Part shown: piece by piece, positions 61,350 to 64,000 of the stretch
Layout of the letters: every line of letters begins with the position of its first letter
How positions within the stretch are numbered: the stretch's first letter is position 1
Source: Pseudomonas sp. GV085
GTDB taxonomy: Bacteria; Pseudomonadota; Gammaproteobacteria; Pseudomonadales; Pseudomonadaceae
NCBI RefSeq assembly: GCF_003050925.1
Contig: NZ_QAOV01000007.1
Span: 186,001-250,000, forward strand
Length of the DNA: 64,000 nt
Reading direction: 5' to 3'
Notes under the pieces: model-generated
Seen by the model: the letters and a program-made list of their open reading frames with translations, nothing else
Databases searched by the model: none
Told to the model about the DNA's origin: nothing
Made by a program: the position numbers and the translations under genes

Positions 61350-63923
61350 TCAAGCCAGGCGCGAAAGCATTTCCTCGGCTTCACTCTTCTGTTCGGCACT
61401 GCCTTCGCTCACCACCTCATTGAGGATGTCGCGAGCGCCATCGCTGTCGCCCATGTCGATATAGGCCTGAGCCAGATCGAGCTTGGTGGCGGCTTCGTCA
61501 GTGCCCGAGAGGAAGTCGAAGTCATCATCGTCGCCCAGCGCGGCATCTGCTTCGGTGAAGGTCGGCTCGCCGATGCTGCTGGACAAGCTCTCCAACTCGG
61601 CGTTGACATCATCCAGCTCTGCCGCGAAGGCATCCGGTGCGTCCATTTCGTCGGCCAGCGACAGGTCGAAATCGGCCGGCAATTCCAGATCATCCAGTGC
61701 GACCTCGGGAACGGCCGGGGTTTCGGCAACTGGAAAGTCCTTTACGCCTTCGTCCAGATCCAGCAGGAAATCGTCTTCAGCCAGCATCGCCGGCAACGGT
61801 TCTGCACCGAGATCCAGGTCGAGGTCGAAGTCCGACAGATCGTCGAGGTTTTCCTTGATTTCAGTCTGTTGCTGCAACACCGACTCAAAACTCAGATCGT
61901 CGTCCAGCGGGAATTCATCCAGGTCTGCCAGCGCCGCCACTTCAGGCTCCGGCGCAGGTACAGGCGCCACAGGCGTGATCGCGTCCAGATCATCCAGGCT
62001 CAGGTCGAAGGCGCTGTCGAGGTCATCCTCGAACGGCGCTGGCTCCGGTACCGGTGCTTGCGGCTCATCGAGCAACAGATCCTTGACGTATTGCGCATCC
62101 AGCTCGGCGGCAACGGCGGCTGCGGCGATGCCACCGGCAGCCACCAGCGCCATGGCCGGGAAACGGCTTTTGAGTTTTTCAACCTTGGCGAAGTTGTCGC
62201 CATTGGCCACCAACTGACGCTCCTGGCCGACGAACGCATCGCGATCGCCTTGCTGTCCGTAGACCTCCATCAGTTTCAAGCGCAAATCGCTGCGCTGAGG
62301 CTCTTGCTTGACGCCATCCTCCAGCAACGCGGCAGCCTGATTCAAGCGACCGGCATTGATGTGCGACTGAGCCTGGCTCAACACATCATCGGAACGCTCG
62401 GCAGCCGGCGCCACCAATGGCGCGGCGATCGGCGTGGTCATCACGACTGGAGCGACTACCGGCGCTGGCGCGGGAGCAGGCGCCGGAGCAGTCGCCAGCT
62501 TCGCGCTCGGCAGTGGAACTTCCAGGCCTTCGAAGCTGCTTTCCGGCAAGTCGAAATCGGCCGAGAACGGCTGCTCTTCGGCCAAGGCACGGGCCATGCG
62601 CAAATGCTTCTCGGCTGCTTGCCGGGCTTTGCGGCGGCGCGCCAGCAACAGCAGCAAGAGCAGCAGAATCACCGCGCCGCCACCCACCAGGCCCAGCAGC
62701 ACCGGATTGGTCAGCAACTCATTGAACTTCTGATCGTCGGACGTCGCTGGAGCTGCCTCGGGCGGTGTAACCACTGGCGCAGTTTCAGCCGGAGCAGGTG
62801 CCGTGGCCGGGTTGGCAGCAAGTTCGGCCGACATTGCCGGAGCCGTCGCAGCAGCCGGGGCGCCATTTGCGCCCTCGGCCTGCAACTTGGCCAATTGGTT
62901 GTTCTTCAGCTCGATCAGGCGCTGCAGCTTGTCCACCTGGCTTTGCAGGTCGGCCATGCGGCTCTTCAGCTCGGCGTTATCACGACGACTGGTGTCGAGG
63001 CTTTCCTGGGTCACCGCCAGCTTGTTGCTGAGGGCCCTGGCATCGCCGGCAGGTCCTTTGCCACGGTTCTTGCCGGACTCGGCAGAAACCAGGCTCAGCT
63101 TGTCAGTGGCCGCTTGAACCGGAGCACCATCGGTGCGTGCGCGATTGGTGGCGTCGAGCTGTTGCTCTCCTGCCCCGGGTTTCGCCACATAACGACGACC
63201 CTGACGCCAAGCCTTGTTTTGCGCGGCCACTTCGGCAATGGCCTTGGGTTGCGGCAGGCCGGCGCTTTGCGCCTGGTCCGGCAGGCGCAGCACCTGGCCG
63301 GTTTTCAAGCGGTTGATATTGCCGTCAATGAAGGCGTCCGGGTTCAGCGCCTGGATGGCCAGCATGGTTTGCTGGATCGAACCGCCATTACGCGCCTTCG
63401 CGGCGATTTCCCACAGGGTATCGCGCGGTGTGGTGGTGTATTGGGACGCTTTGGTCGCACCGGTGACGGGCGCGGCAACCGTTGACGTTGGTTGCGCTGC
63501 CGCTTCAGCGGTTTGCGGCGAGAATTTGGACGGATCGAGCAGCACACTGTAATCGCGCAGCAAACGACCGTTCGGCCACATGACCTGAACCAGGAACTTC
63601 ACCATGGGTTCGGAGAGTGGCTTGCTGGAGGTCACGCGCAGGATGCTTTTGCCGCTGGCGTTTAGCACCGGAGTGAAGGTCAAGTCGTTCAGAAACGCCT
63701 GGCGGTCGACACCGGCCTTGGCGAAGTCGTCTGGTGAGGCCAGGCTCGGCACCACTTCGGCAGCGGTGAGATCCTTGACATCGAGCAGCTCGATTTCCGC
63801 TACCAATGGCTGGTTGAGCGTCGATTTCAGGGTCAACTCCCCGAGCCCGAGGGCATGCGCCATACCGGAGGACAGCGCCGAGGCGGCCGCTATTGCTAAC
63901 ACCAGTTTGCGAACTTGAACCAT
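61350..63923 (-). CDS. fimV: FimV-type polar hub protein
   Basis: 857 aa. In order: signal peptide (about 24 residues, ending SGMAHALG), the FimV N-terminal domain (LGELTLKSTLNQPLVAEIEL), a LysM peptidoglycan-binding motif near 165-215 (TTPRDTLWEIAAKARNGGSI), a coiled coil (about 300-345), a membrane helix near 405-425 (LGLVGGGAVILLLLLLLLARRR part), a very acidic cytoplasmic region and a C-terminal TPR-like FimV domain (KLDLAQAYIDMGDSDGARDIL). In Pseudomonas it organises type IV pili and twitching at the pole. Length is normal for this genus side. Confidence 0.95.
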   Translation of the reverse strand: MVQVRKLVLAIAAASALSSGMAHALGLGELTLKSTLNQPLVAEIELLDVKDLTAAEVVPSLASPDDFAKAGVDRQAFLNDLTFTPVLNASGKSILRVTSSKPLSEPMVKFLVQVMWPNGRLLRDYSVLLDPSKFSPQTAEAAAQPTSTVAAPVTGATKASQYTTTPRDTLWEIAAKARNGGSIQQTMLAIQALNPDAFIDGNINRLKTGQVLRLPDQAQSAGLPQPKAIAEVAAQNKAWRQGRRYVAKPGAGEQQLDATNRARTDGAPVQAATDKLSLVSAESGKNRGKGPAGDARALSNKLAVTQESLDTSRRDNAELKSRMADLQSQVDKLQRLIELKNNQLAKLQAEGANGAPAAATAPAMSAELAANPATAPAPAETAPVVTPPEAAPATSDDQKFNELLTNPVLLGLVGGGAVILLLLLLLLARRRKARQAAEKHLRMARALAEEQPFSADFDLPESSFEGLEVPLPSAKLATAPAPAPAPAPVVAPVVMTTPIAAPLVAPAAERSDDVLSQAQSHINAGRLNQAAALLEDGVKQEPQRSDLRLKLMEVYGQQGDRDAFVGQERQLVANGDNFAKVEKLKSRFPAMALVAAGGIAAAAVAAELDAQYVKDLLLDEPQAPVPEPAPFEDDLDSAFDLSLDDLDAITPVAPVPAPEPEVAALADLDEFPLDDDLSFESVLQQQTEIKENLDDLSDFDLDLDLGAEPLPAMLAEDDFLLDLDEGVKDFPVAETPAVPEVALDDLELPADFDLSLADEMDAPDAFAAELDDVNAELESLSSSIGEPTFTEADAALGDDDDFDFLSGTDEAATKLDLAQAYIDMGDSDGARDILNEVVSEGSAEQKSEAEEMLSRLA

Positions 63924-64000
63924 TAGCTCTTCCTTAGTTTGAACATTCCTCGGCCAGCGAGAAGATATTGATAGTCGCTGCCGTAAGGCATTGCGCGCAA

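Noticed and set aside
61155..63485. 776-codon frame antisense to fimV
   Set aside because: It begins within a REP element and reads through FimV codons; no protein motif is present.

Overview
The window is chromosomal DNA from a Pseudomonas, most likely of the fluorescens/putida side of the genus. Several gene orders are those expected for Pseudomonas: thrS-infC-rpmI-rplT-pheS-pheT-ihfA-merR-tRNA-Pro, rbsBACRKD, csrA, and fimV-truA-trpF-accD-folC-dedD-cvpA-purF-metZ. The genus call rests on recognised families and order, not on a database search.

Region 1 (1-18005, nearly all + strand) is an accessory catabolic cluster, with higher GC than the core genes in the lines I sampled. It reads as steroid-type (polycyclic alicyclic) catabolism. 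It encodes a 3-ketosteroid-dehydrogenase-like flavoprotein (cut by the window edge), two adjacent acyl-CoA dehydrogenases, an SDR, an ADP-forming acyl-CoA synthetase, a MaoC pair, a stand-alone DUF35 protein and a thiolase-fold protein lacking both catalytic cysteines. Two enoyl-CoA hydratases, an MFS transporter and a 3-oxo-delta5-steroid isomerase homologue with its Tyr/Asp/Asp triad follow. A second set handles ring products: a LigB-type extradiol dioxygenase (- strand), a 2-hydroxydienoate hydratase, an acylating aldehyde dehydrogenase, a 4-hydroxy-2-oxoacid aldolase and a flavin reductase fused to a MarR-like domain. The cluster stops just beyond the 3' end of a tRNA-Pro gene, a typical island junction.

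Region 2 (18050-25552, - strand) is the translation core block, with an AUU-initiated infC and a strong hairpin between rplT and pheS. Region 3 (25900-41500) mixes small envelope and unknown proteins, cspA, a ribose operon with a RbsR-type operator, a periplasmic asparaginase/glutaminase, a LexA-box operon (DUF1654 plus endonuclease I), csrA and a Tat-exported beta carbonic anhydrase.

Region 4 (41590-43735) is a small AT-rich islet bounded by a 70-bp direct repeat derived from the 3' flank of tRNA-Val(GAC). It holds a trypsin-like lipoprotein, a gene split by a G8 run, a 35-aa membrane protein and decayed reading frames. Region 5 (43919-51108) has a gamma-glutamylputrescine oxidase and, divergently, a molybdenum hydroxylase operon (Mo subunit, 2Fe-2S subunit, three-haem cytochrome c, XdhC). 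Region 6 (51466-63923, - strand) has a tRNA cluster (Val, Asp, Asp) and the metZ-to-fimV housekeeping block. REP-like inverted repeats are scattered through regions 4 to 6.

The most interesting parts are the split, cysteine-less side-chain aldolase module of the steroid-type cluster, the reductase-MarR fusion, and the tRNA-Val islet with its G8-interrupted gene.
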